Assembly (NCBI RefSeq): GCF_030580865.1
Contig: NZ_JAUQSY010000010.1
Coordinates: 62,001-126,000 of the forward strand
Direction: 5' to 3'
DNA length: 64,000 bases
Source of the DNA: Hymenobacter aranciens
GTDB lineage: Bacteria; Bacteroidota; Bacteroidia; Cytophagales; Hymenobacteraceae
Shown piece after piece: positions 24,476 to 32,462 of this stretch. The notes beneath the pieces were generated by a model that saw nothing but the letters and a program-made list of their open reading frames with translations, did not search any database and was not told the origin of the DNA. Each line of letters starts with the position of its first letter. The stretch's first letter is position 1. The position numbers and the translations under genes are program-made.

Positions 24476-24610
24476 AGAACGTCATCCTGAGCGCAGCAAA
24501 AGGACCTCGCCCGCTTCTCTGTGGGAGTAATTTCAAGCATTTTGCCAACAGGCAACATTGCTGCACGCGGCGTGGTCGAGGTCCTTTCGCTACGCTCAGG
24601 ATGACGTTCT
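24476..24610. repeat. Family A inverted repeat, copy 4
   Basis: AGAACGTCATCCTGAGCG and CGCTCAGGATGACGTTCT outer arms, GGACCTCGCCCGC inner arm with a mutated partner (GCGTGGTCGAGGTCC). It lies between the acyltransferase and the esterase. Confidence 0.9.
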
Positions 24611-24649
24611 GTTTGCTCTTACCTGCCCTTTTCCCAAATCCCACCCGCC

Positions 24650-25630
24650 ATGCCCTCCTTCCAACATCTGCTCCTCAAGCAGTTCCTGACGGCTGCCGCC
24701 GGCCCGCTCACGCGCCGCAAGCCCAGCATCGGCGCCATCCGGCTGGTGATGGAGGCGGGCGCGCTGTTCCAGTTCGTGCCCTGGCGCGTGCACCTGGAAA
24801 CCCTGAAAATTGATAACAAGCTGGAAGCCGAGTGGCTACGCCCCCGCGATGCCCATCCCACGCGGGTGCTGCTGTACTTCCACGGCGGCGGCTACGTACT
24901 GGGCTCGCTCAACACCCACCGCAGCCTAGTAGGCAGCCTGGCCGAGCGCAGCGGCTTGAACGCCCTCACCATCAACTACCGCAAGGCCCCCGACCATCCC
25001 TTCCCCGCCGCCCTCGACGACGCCCGCCGGGCCTACCGCTGGCTGCTCCGCCAGGGCCACCGCCCCGAAGACATCGTGCTGGCTGGCGACTCGGCCGGCG
25101 GGGGCCTCGCCCTCGCGCTACTGCTGGCCCTGCGCGATGCCGGTGAGCCCATGCCCGCCGCCGCCCTCGGCCTCTCGCCCTGGACCGATTTGCAGCTGCC
25201 CACCAGCGTGCTGCGCCGCGTGGCCCACGAAGAAACCCTGTTACTCGAAGCCCTGCAAATCCGCACCTGGGGCCCGCACTACGCCCGCCGCACGCCGCTC
25301 ACGCACCCGCTCATCTCGCCCGCTCAGGCCGAGCTGCACGGCCTGCCCCCGCTCCTTATCCAGATTTCCGACGCCGAAGTGCTCTACGACGACGTCGTGC
25401 GCTTCACTGAGAAAGCGCGGGCGGCGGGCGTCAGCGTCACGCTGCAGCCCTTCGTGGGGCTGGTGCATTGGTGGCACCTGTTCTGGCGCCTCGTGCCCGA
25501 GGCCCGGCAGGCCCTCGACCAGGCCGCCGAGTTTATCCGCCACGCCTGGGATGCGCCGGTGGCGCGGCCGGCAGCGCCGCCCGTGCGCCGGCCGAAAGTG
25601 CGGGCGGCCCCGCCGCGCCGGGCGGCGTAG
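24650..25630 (+). CDS. Alpha/beta hydrolase, hormone-sensitive-lipase type
   Basis: A 326-residue serine esterase. YFHGGGYVLGS supplies the HGGG oxyanion motif, and LAGDSAGGGLALAL supplies the nucleophile Ser in GDSAG. ISDAEVLYDD supplies the acid, and LVHWWHLFWR the presumed catalytic His. No signal peptide is seen; the C-terminus is a Pro/Arg/Ala-rich basic tail of about 30 residues. It probably hydrolyses short acyl esters in the cytoplasm. Confidence 0.9.
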   Translation: MPSFQHLLLKQFLTAAAGPLTRRKPSIGAIRLVMEAGALFQFVPWRVHLETLKIDNKLEAEWLRPRDAHPTRVLLYFHGGGYVLGSLNTHRSLVGSLAERSGLNALTINYRKAPDHPFPAALDDARRAYRWLLRQGHRPEDIVLAGDSAGGGLALALLLALRDAGEPMPAAALGLSPWTDLQLPTSVLRRVAHEETLLLEALQIRTWGPHYARRTPLTHPLISPAQAELHGLPPLLIQISDAEVLYDDVVRFTEKARAAGVSVTLQPFVGLVHWWHLFWRLVPEARQALDQAAEFIRHAWDAPVARPAAPPVRRPKVRAAPPRRAA

Positions 25631-25781
25631 CGCTTTTTGCCTGCGTAGCCGCCCACGCCAGAAAAAAATATTTCACCATTTTCAGCCATAGCAGCAGCTT
25701 TTTAGCGTAAAAAGGGCAGCTCACTCAACTATATCGGCTTCCCGGCGTAGGCGGGTTGTGAAAAATGCTCGGCTTGCATAC

Positions 25782-25789
25782 TACTTTTG
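25782..25789 (+). promoter_or_regulatory. -7 box TACTTTTG of the phasin-like gene
   Basis: Exact TAnnTTTG, 57 nt before the ATG. A TTG lies 23 nt upstream, a longer spacer than usual. Confidence 0.5.
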
Positions 25790-25846
25790 CAGGCGAAGCC
25801 GTTTGACTTCAACTCCTTCATCCCACCTCCAAAACATTTCCGCACC

Positions 25847-26326
25847 ATGGAAGACCTGTTTAAGAAGTTCGTAAATGCCGGCGTGGGCTACATCGCCCAG
25901 GGCAACAAAAAAATCCAGAGCACGATTGATGCCCTGGTGAAAGACAGCAAAATCACCGAGCAGGAAGGCAAGAAAATCGTGGACGAGCTGCTGAAAAGCG
26001 GCGAAACCAAGCGCGCCGAACTCGAAAAGCAATTCCAGGGCCTCACCGAGCGCGTGAAAAGCACCGTGGGCCTGGGCGACAAAAAGAAAGCCCCGGCCAA
26101 AGCTTCCAGCAAACCGGCTGCTAAGCCCGCTGCCAAAGCCGCCAGCAGCGCCACCGCCAAAGCTGCCGGTACCGTGAAAAAAGCCGCCGACAAAGTGAGC
26201 GCCGCCGCTGGTTCGGCCCAGAAATCGGCCGTTGCCAAAGCTGGCGCCGCCACGAAGTCTGCCGCTAAGCCGGCCGCCAAGAAAGCCGCCGCGCCGGCTG
26301 CGACCAAGGCTGAAGATAACGGTTAA
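25847..26326 (+). CDS. Phasin-like protein with histone-H1-like tail
   Basis: A 159-residue protein with two parts. Residues 1-85 are a helical, charged region (FVNAGVGYIAQGNKKIQSTID, then KITEQEGKKIVDELLKSG) like the N-terminus of PhaF/phasin-type proteins. Residues 86-159 are a Lys/Ala/Pro-rich tail (KPAAKPAAKAA repeats) like bacterial H1 or PhaF DNA-binding tails. By analogy it could link storage granules or the envelope to DNA, but no pha genes are nearby. Start: ATG after a 57-nt leader. A strong terminator follows. Confidence 0.82.
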   Translation: MEDLFKKFVNAGVGYIAQGNKKIQSTIDALVKDSKITEQEGKKIVDELLKSGETKRAELEKQFQGLTERVKSTVGLGDKKKAPAKASSKPAAKPAAKAASSATAKAAGTVKKAADKVSAAAGSAQKSAVAKAGAATKSAAKPAAKKAAAPAATKAEDNG

Positions 26327-26345
26327 GCTGGGCTTGAGCTAACCT

Positions 26346-26380
26346 AAAAACCCCGTCTGCGTGGAGTGGACGGGGTTTTT
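26346..26380 (+). terminator. Terminator after the phasin-like gene
   Basis: AAAAACCCCGTC...GACGGGGTTTTT: an 8-bp GC stem with A and T flanks. Confidence 0.88.
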
Positions 26381-26412
26381 GTGGTTTCAGCAGCATTGCG
26401 GGCGCTTGTGGG

Positions 26413-26455
26413 GCCGGGCGCAGTCTGGCGAGCTGCGCGCTAAACTGCGCCCGGC
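26413..26455. repeat. Inverted repeat upstream of the UbiB-family gene
   Basis: GCCGGGCGCAGT pairs perfectly with ACTGCGCCCGGC across a 19-nt centre. It has no T-run, so it could be a regulatory hairpin or part of a repeat seen once here. Confidence 0.55.
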
Positions 26456-26505
26456 ACTTGGCTTAAGCGGGAGAATCCGAAAAAATCTGCGTAAATCGGC
26501 AGTTC

Positions 26506-28197
26506 ATGTTCAAAAACACGATTTCCAACCTCCACCGCCTGCGCCAGGTGGCCGAAGTGCTGCTGCGCTACGGCTTCGAGGATATTGTTACGATGACGCC
26601 GCTACGGCGGCTGGTGCCGCAGCGGCGTCGCCTGAGCTGGCTGCACGATGAGCGCTCGGTGTTCGAAACCACGCGCTGGGAGCGGGTGCGTCTGATAATC
26701 GAAGAGTTGGGGCCCACGTTTATCAAGCTGGCGCAGGCCATGAGCAACCGCGCCGACCTGCTGCCCCAGGAGCTGATTGACGAGTTTGAGAAGCTGCAGA
26801 GCAACGTGCCGCCCTTCGACGTGACGGTGGCCCGGCAGATTATCGAGGAAGAGCTGAAGCAGCCCATTACGAACGTTTTCAGCGAGTTTGACGACGTGCC
26901 CATCGGCTCGGCCAGTATCGGGCAGGTGCACCGGGCGCGGCTGCGCACGGGCGAGGAAGTGGTGGTGAAAGTGCAGCGCCCCGGCGTGCAGGAAAAGGTG
27001 CGCGGCGACCTCGCCCTGCTGCACGAGCTGGTGCGCCTCACGGCCAATTTCCTCAGCAACCACGGCCTGGCCAACCCGCAGGACGTGGTGGACGCCTTCG
27101 AGCGCAGCATGAGCAAGGAGCTGGACTACACCGCCGAAGCGCGCTCGATGGAGCAGATGCGCACGCTCTATGCCGATTACAAAACCTTCTCCATTCCTAA
27201 GCCCTACCGCGACTTCAGCACCAGCCGCATCCTGGTGATTGAGTTTGTGCAAGGCTGCAAAATCACCGACAAAGAGCAGCTGCTGGCCTGGGGTTTGCGC
27301 CCCGAAAAAGTAGCCGAAACTGGCATGGACATCTACCTGACTCAGATTTTCGAGTTCGGATTTTTCCACGCCGACCCGCACCCCGGTAACGTGCTGGTGC
27401 GTCCCGACGGCACGCTGGTGCTCATCGATTTCGGAATGGTGGGCCGCCTCACCAAGCAGCAGAAATATGCCTTCGCGGGCGTCTTCATTGGCATGGCCCG
27501 GCAGGATGCCCGCAGCATGGCCTTGAATTTCCGCCGCTTAGCCATTACGGCCGAAATCCCCGACATGCGCGCCTTCGAGGCCGACCTCAGTCAACTCATC
27601 GAAGACTTCGCCATGCTCGACGTGCAGGAAATGAGCATGAGCGACCTCGCCGATTCGCTGCAAACCATCATCTACAACTACAAATTGCAGGTGCCGGGCG
27701 CGGTGTTCCTCATCCTGCGGGCGCTGGTGATTCTGGAGGGCATCGGCAAGGTGCTACACCCCAATTTCAACACTTTTGAGTTCGTGCGGCCCTACGGCGC
27801 GCGCATCATTAAGGAGCAGTATTCGCCCGATAACATCCTGAGCGAGGCGCAGTACACGGGCGCGCAGCTGCTGGCTTTGCTGCAAACCCTGCCCGCCGAC
27901 GTGCGCCAGATAATGCGCAAAATCAGCAAGGGCGAGCTGCGGGTGAAGGTGGAGCTGAGCGGCTACCAGACCCTGCTGCGCAAGGCCGACGAGCTGGTGA
28001 GCCGCACGATTCTGGCACTGCTGTGCGTGGGCGGGCTGCTGTTTTCGGGCCTCACGCTGCTGGGGCGCTACTCGCCGGATATGCCCTACCGGCGCGGCGT
28101 GCCGGAGATTACGTGGTGGAGTTTGGGGGCGACGGGGTTTTTGTTGCTGGTTTTGTTTTTATTGGGGGTGACGAGGCGGAAGGAGAAGGGGAAGTAG
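26506..28197 (+). CDS. AarF/UbiB/ABC1 family atypical kinase
   Basis: A 563-residue membrane-bound protein kinase-like ATPase. LGPTFIKLAQAMSNRADLLP is the conserved KxGQ-region equivalent. EEVVVKVQRPGVQ holds the ATP-binding Lys (about residue 150). FFHADPHPGNVLV (about 285) and LIDFGMVG (about 305) are the catalytic and metal loops. Two C-terminal membrane segments anchor it. The family supports isoprenoid-quinone biosynthesis or lipid homeostasis. menC elsewhere in this window suggests menaquinone, but a direct link is inference. Confidence 0.93.
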   Translation: MFKNTISNLHRLRQVAEVLLRYGFEDIVTMTPLRRLVPQRRRLSWLHDERSVFETTRWERVRLIIEELGPTFIKLAQAMSNRADLLPQELIDEFEKLQSNVPPFDVTVARQIIEEELKQPITNVFSEFDDVPIGSASIGQVHRARLRTGEEVVVKVQRPGVQEKVRGDLALLHELVRLTANFLSNHGLANPQDVVDAFERSMSKELDYTAEARSMEQMRTLYADYKTFSIPKPYRDFSTSRILVIEFVQGCKITDKEQLLAWGLRPEKVAETGMDIYLTQIFEFGFFHADPHPGNVLVRPDGTLVLIDFGMVGRLTKQQKYAFAGVFIGMARQDARSMALNFRRLAITAEIPDMRAFEADLSQLIEDFAMLDVQEMSMSDLADSLQTIIYNYKLQVPGAVFLILRALVILEGIGKVLHPNFNTFEFVRPYGARIIKEQYSPDNILSEAQYTGAQLLALLQTLPADVRQIMRKISKGELRVKVELSGYQTLLRKADELVSRTILALLCVGGLLFSGLTLLGRYSPDMPYRRGVPEITWWSLGATGFLLLVLFLLGVTRRKEKGK

Positions 28198-28201
28198 GAA
28201 C

Positions 28202-28318
28202 GGTGTGGTAGTACGAATTCCGCGTAGCGGTTCGTACTACCACTCTGACGTTGATATAGCCGCACCAAACGACCAAGTGGTAGTACGAGCCGCTACGCGG
28301 AATTCGTACTACCACACC
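28202..28318. repeat. Family D inverted repeat, two nested hairpins
   Basis: Two 42-bp arms differ at only one position. Each arm is itself a hairpin (GTGGTAGTACGAA..TTCGTACTACCAC around CCGCGTAGCGG). The centre is 33 bp. It lies between the UbiB-family kinase and the unknown secreted protein gene. Confidence 0.9.
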
Positions 28319-28422
28319 CAGCCGAGTCCTATTCTTTCTGAATATTCCTTTGACATAAGCTGACCCAGGCCCGACCTTTGCACCGGGGCACCTGGGCCCC
28401 GGCTGGTGTATTTGCTTTGCTC

Positions 28423-30582
28423 GTGCGGTATTTCGTGGTTGTTCGTTCGCTGCTGGCGATAGTGGGGTTGAGTTGGGGGCTGTTTATTCATTCGGGAAAT
28501 GCGCAGGACGGCCCGGCATTGCTGCGCGAGGTGACCTTGCGCACCGACACCGCCACTTACCAATTGAGCCGCGACGCGGTGGCCCTGCAGGGCGAAACCG
28601 CCCTCTACTTCTGGTACCGGCAGGACGACCAGACCGTGGAATTACGCCTGGAACCCGAGCGCCCCGACGACAAGCGCCCGCTGCGCCTGCGCCGCTCGCC
28701 CGATTACCAGATTCTGGATTCCCTGAGCCGCGAGCCCGACGGCAGCTACCGCACCCGCCTCAAGTTCGTGGACCTCACCAGCAGCCGCTTCCTGCGCCTC
28801 ACGGTGGAGCAGGCCAGCGACTCGGCGGGCCGCCCACCCCGGCGCGAAATGGTGCCGCTGCTGCCGCTCACGCGCACCACGGTAGCTTTGCGACGCTCTG
28901 ATGACGAGCTGTTTGTGGGCGAGGAAAAGGTGTTTGAGCTGACCAGTACCAACGCGCGCAACGTGAAAGCCGCCGGCGAGTGGGTGCGCGGCGAAGACTT
29001 CGACTACCGCCTCACCGCCGGCCCCAATGGCGCTTTGAAGTTGAGCGTGGTGCCCAACCAGACCGGCCGCAAAACCCTGACCGTGCGCCTGCAGGCCGAA
29101 CGGCCGACTATGCTGGCGGGCGGCCGCCTCAGCTTCCAGCTGCCGCCCTTGAAACAGGAGTTCAACGTGAAAGCCAGTCGCCTGCGCTTCCTCTCGCCCG
29201 ACAAGCGCAGTGTGACGATGGACGAGCTAAGCCGGCGGCGCGGGGTGGAGTTGATTCTCGACAACGGCCGCTCGTTCGAGCTGCGCCGCACCTACCGGCT
29301 GGAAGACCAGGAGGAAGCCGGCGGCACGCTCATCGCCGAGCTATTCACGCGCCAATACCTGAGCAACGACCGGGTGCTGTGCTACTTGCGGCCCTACAAC
29401 ACGCACCGCCAGGCCGAAGGCTACCTCTACCTCAAGCTCAACGACCAGCCGCTCTACATCACCAACCTCGACATCACGCCCAAAACCACCATCAGCAACG
29501 TGCAGGTGCTGCACCGCGGCGGCGAGTGGACTGGCAACCTGGGCATCAGCCCCGGCGAAACCGTGGATGTGCGCCTGGAAGGGGAGGGCCTGCAAAAAGC
29601 CCGCATCTACTTCGAGGACCTGACGATAGTGCCTTCTGACTCGTCCATTCGGACGGATAACCGGCTGGTTTACCGCTTGCAGGTGCCCATTACTTACGAC
29701 AAGCGCAAGAGCACCATCTACAACGGTGCGCAGCCCACCAGCTACGCCCTGAGCATCCGCGAGTTTCAGCGGCCACACCCGCTTGATTTTGTGGCCGTGA
29801 GCTACGGCGAGCAGGCCCGGCCCATCACCAAGCTCGGCGGCCCGGTGCTGTACGACCATACCATCCGCGACGTGGTATTTCAGTTCAAGCCCGAAGCTAT
29901 TGACGTCGATAACTTTCTGTTTGGCAAGCAGTACCTAAACTTTGAAATCAAGCTGCTCAACCCCAAGGGCGAATTGATTGAGATGCGCAACGTGGAAAAC
30001 GTGCTCATCTGCCCCGGCTTCAACTCGCCCCGCGCCGCCTTCTACCAGGACAAACAGTGCCGCACCGACCCCTTGAGCCTCAATAGCCTGCTGGGCCGCA
30101 AAACCTACGACCTCGACGACTGGAGCCGCATCGTGGTGACGGTGCGCCACAACTCCAGCCAGTACGGCGGCGAGCCCGGCTACAGCCAGACCGTGGAGCT
30201 GGTGCTGCGTCGCCACATCAAGTTCGACATCGACGTGAGCTTCCCGGCGGGTCTGCTCACCCGCAAGCAGGGCGACACCGGCTACGGCGACTTCGGCGGT
30301 ATCTCGCTGGCCACGCTGGCCCAGCTCAGCTTCTACAGCCCCGAGAAAATCAACCGCCTGCGTCCCTACAAAATCGGCGCCGGCTTCGTGGCGCTCAACG
30401 CCTTCAACCTCAGCCAGAGCAACAACACCAGCCGCGACCTGGGCATTGTCATTCTCGGCTCGGTGTATCCCACACGGCGCGAGGCGCGGCTCACATTTCC
30501 GCTCTACCTGGGCGGGGGGTATCTGCTGTCGGCGGGCAAGTGGTTTTACCTGCTGGGGCCGGGAATTGGGGTGCGGCTATAG
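28423..30582 (+). CDS. Large secreted protein of unknown function
   Basis: About 719 residues from the GTG chosen here; the frame is open to a TTG 15 codons earlier. A signal peptide (VVVRSLLAIVGLSWGLFIHSGNAQ) precedes a mostly beta-strand body with no motif I recognise. The body has repeated charged strands (LRLEPERPDDKRPLRLRR; QDKQCRTDPLSLNSL), three Cys and no lipobox. The last 120 residues have alternating aromatic/hydrophobic strands ending GPGIGVRL, suggestive of an outer-membrane beta structure. There is no T9SS tail. It may be a Bacteroidota-specific envelope protein. Confidence 0.78.
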   Translation: MRYFVVVRSLLAIVGLSWGLFIHSGNAQDGPALLREVTLRTDTATYQLSRDAVALQGETALYFWYRQDDQTVELRLEPERPDDKRPLRLRRSPDYQILDSLSREPDGSYRTRLKFVDLTSSRFLRLTVEQASDSAGRPPRREMVPLLPLTRTTVALRRSDDELFVGEEKVFELTSTNARNVKAAGEWVRGEDFDYRLTAGPNGALKLSVVPNQTGRKTLTVRLQAERPTMLAGGRLSFQLPPLKQEFNVKASRLRFLSPDKRSVTMDELSRRRGVELILDNGRSFELRRTYRLEDQEEAGGTLIAELFTRQYLSNDRVLCYLRPYNTHRQAEGYLYLKLNDQPLYITNLDITPKTTISNVQVLHRGGEWTGNLGISPGETVDVRLEGEGLQKARIYFEDLTIVPSDSSIRTDNRLVYRLQVPITYDKRKSTIYNGAQPTSYALSIREFQRPHPLDFVAVSYGEQARPITKLGGPVLYDHTIRDVVFQFKPEAIDVDNFLFGKQYLNFEIKLLNPKGELIEMRNVENVLICPGFNSPRAAFYQDKQCRTDPLSLNSLLGRKTYDLDDWSRIVVTVRHNSSQYGGEPGYSQTVELVLRRHIKFDIDVSFPAGLLTRKQGDTGYGDFGGISLATLAQLSFYSPEKINRLRPYKIGAGFVALNAFNLSQSNNTSRDLGIVILGSVYPTRREARLTFPLYLGGGYLLSAGKWFYLLGPGIGVRL

Positions 30583-30607
30583 AGATGCAATAAAAAAGAG
30601 ATGCAAT

Positions 30608-30638
30608 AAAAAAGCCTCCGACCTGCGGAGGCTTTTTT
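30608..30638. terminator. Bidirectional terminator
   Basis: AAAAAAGCCTCCG...CGGAGGCTTTTTT. A direct repeat GAGATGCAATAAAAAA precedes it. A second palindrome (GAAATAAGCGGCT..AGCCGCTTATTTC, 30649-30678) overlaps the last codons of the convergent phosphoglucomutase gene. Confidence 0.88.
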
Positions 30639-30671
30639 ATTGCCAATGAAATAAGCGGCTATGCAAGCCGC

Positions 30672-32408
30672 TTATTTCAACTGCATATCCGCAATAATAG
30701 CTTCAATCTTCTCCTTCGCCTTACGCGTGGCCAAATCAAAATCCACGGCCGATTTCAGCGGCTGTTTCACGCTGAAATAGAACTTGATTTTGGGCTCGGT
30801 GCCGCTGGGGCGGGCCGAGATTTTGCTGCCGTCTTCGGTCAGGAATTGCAGCACGTTGGAGCTTTCGAGACCGGTGTCGGTGGCGAGGCCGGTGCGCAGG
30901 TCGTGGATGCGGCCGGTTTTGTAGTCGCGGATTTCCACCACTTTCAGGCCGGCGATGGTGGCGGGCGGGTTGGCGCGCAGCTCGGCCATCATTTCCTGAA
31001 TTTCCTGGGCGCCGCGCATGCCTTTCTTGGTCAGGGAGATGAGGTCTTCAAGGTAGAGGCCGTAGTTGGCGTACATCTCGGTCATTTCCTGGTAGAGGGT
31101 GCGGCCCTGGTCTTTGGCGACGGCGGCCATTTCGGCCACCATGGCGCAGGCCGACACGGCATCCTTGTCGCGCACGAAATCGCCGAGCAGGAAGCCGTAG
31201 CTTTCCTCGCCGCCGCCGAGGTAAGTTTCCTGGCCTTCGAGCTCGCGGATGAGGCCGGCGATGTACTTAAAGCCGGTGAGCGTCTGGTAGCTCTTCACGT
31301 TGTGGCGGTGGGCAATGTCGCCCAGGATTTCGCTCGTCACGATGGTGTAGACGATGAAGTCCTTGTCCGTCAGCTTGCCGGCCTTGTGGCGGGCCGAGAG
31401 GAGGTAGTTAGTAAGCAGCGCGGCGGTCTGGTTACCGTTCAGCAGCACCCATTCGCCCTTATCGTTTTTCACGCCCACGCCCACGCGGTCGGCATCGGGG
31501 TCGGTGGCCAGCACGATGTCGGCATCTTCAGCTTTGGCCTGGTCCAGTGCCAGTTGCATGGCGCTTTTTTCCTCCGGGTTGGGCGACTGTACGGTGGGGA
31601 AATTCCCGTCCGGCGTAGCCTGGGCCTGCACAATACTCACATTGGTGAAGCCGAAGGCCTGCAACAGCCCCGGCACCAGCGTGATACCCGAGCCGTGGAT
31701 GGGCGTGTACACGATTTTCAAATCGTGCTGGCGCTGAATGGCCGCCGGGTCGATGCTCAGCTTTTGAGCTTCGTGATAATACTGCTCGTCAAGGTCTCTG
31801 CCGATGCGAATGATGCGCGCCTCGTCGGCCGCGAACTTCACTTCGCTTACGCTGGTGATTTTGTTAACCTCGCCAATGATGTTAACGTCGTGCGGAGCCA
31901 CCACCTGCGAGCCGTCGTTCCAGTACACCTTGTAGCCGTTGTATTCCTTGGGGTTGTGCGAGGCCGTAATCACGCAGCCGCTCTGGCAGCCCAGCCGCCG
32001 GATGGCAAACGACAGCTCCGGCGTGGGCCGCAGGCTCTCAAACAGGTAGGCCGTGATGCCATTGGCCGAAAAAATACCCGCTACGATTCGCGCAAACTCG
32101 GCGCTGTTATTCCGCGAATCGTGCGCGATGGCCACCTTAATTTGCTCGCCCGGGAAGCTCTGCAACAGATAGTTGCTCAAGCCTTGCGTGGCCATGCCCA
32201 GCGTGTAGCGGTTCATGCGGTTCGAGCCCGGGCCCATGATGCCGCGCAGGCCGCCGGTACCAAATTCGAGGCTGCGGTAGAAAGAGTCGTTCAGCTCATC
32301 TTCCTGCCCGGCGGCTTGCAGCGCGCGGATAGCGGCCTGGGTTTCGGCGTCGTAATCAGGAGTCAGCCAGGAGTTAACGGCGTTTTGAATTTCGGGAGTC
32401 AGAGCCAT
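30672..32408 (-). CDS. Phospho-sugar mutase (phosphoglucomutase type)
   Basis: A 578-residue alpha-D-phosphohexomutase that interconverts hexose 1- and 6-phosphates for glycogen and envelope sugars. VITASHNPKEYNGYK carries the phosphoserine (S150). LATDPDADRVGVG is the metal loop, GGGEESYGFL the sugar-binding loop, and SARPSGTEPKIKFY the phosphate-binding loop. All four active-site segments are intact and the length is typical of the Firmicutes/Bacteroidota PgcA-like class. TACATTTG lies 31 nt upstream. Confidence 0.95.
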   Translation of the reverse strand: MALTPEIQNAVNSWLTPDYDAETQAAIRALQAAGQEDELNDSFYRSLEFGTGGLRGIMGPGSNRMNRYTLGMATQGLSNYLLQSFPGEQIKVAIAHDSRNNSAEFARIVAGIFSANGITAYLFESLRPTPELSFAIRRLGCQSGCVITASHNPKEYNGYKVYWNDGSQVVAPHDVNIIGEVNKITSVSEVKFAADEARIIRIGRDLDEQYYHEAQKLSIDPAAIQRQHDLKIVYTPIHGSGITLVPGLLQAFGFTNVSIVQAQATPDGNFPTVQSPNPEEKSAMQLALDQAKAEDADIVLATDPDADRVGVGVKNDKGEWVLLNGNQTAALLTNYLLSARHKAGKLTDKDFIVYTIVTSEILGDIAHRHNVKSYQTLTGFKYIAGLIRELEGQETYLGGGEESYGFLLGDFVRDKDAVSACAMVAEMAAVAKDQGRTLYQEMTEMYANYGLYLEDLISLTKKGMRGAQEIQEMMAELRANPPATIAGLKVVEIRDYKTGRIHDLRTGLATDTGLESSNVLQFLTEDGSKISARPSGTEPKIKFYFSVKQPLKSAVDFDLATRKAKEKIEAIIADMQLK

Positions 32409-32439
32409 TGAAAGCGTGGATTGCGGTTGATTAATCGGG

Positions 32440-32447
32440 CAAATGTA
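32440..32447 (-). promoter_or_regulatory. -7 box TACATTTG of the phosphoglucomutase gene
   Basis: Exact TAnnTTTG on the reverse strand with a 31-nt distance to the ATG. Confidence 0.55.
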
Positions 32448-32462
32448 GGCAGGAGCGACGGG

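Noticed and set aside
30846..32411. A 521-codon reverse-complement frame over the phosphoglucomutase gene
   Set aside because: A composition shadow: Val/His/Gly/Ala-rich, no motif, while the opposite strand has all four active-site loops.
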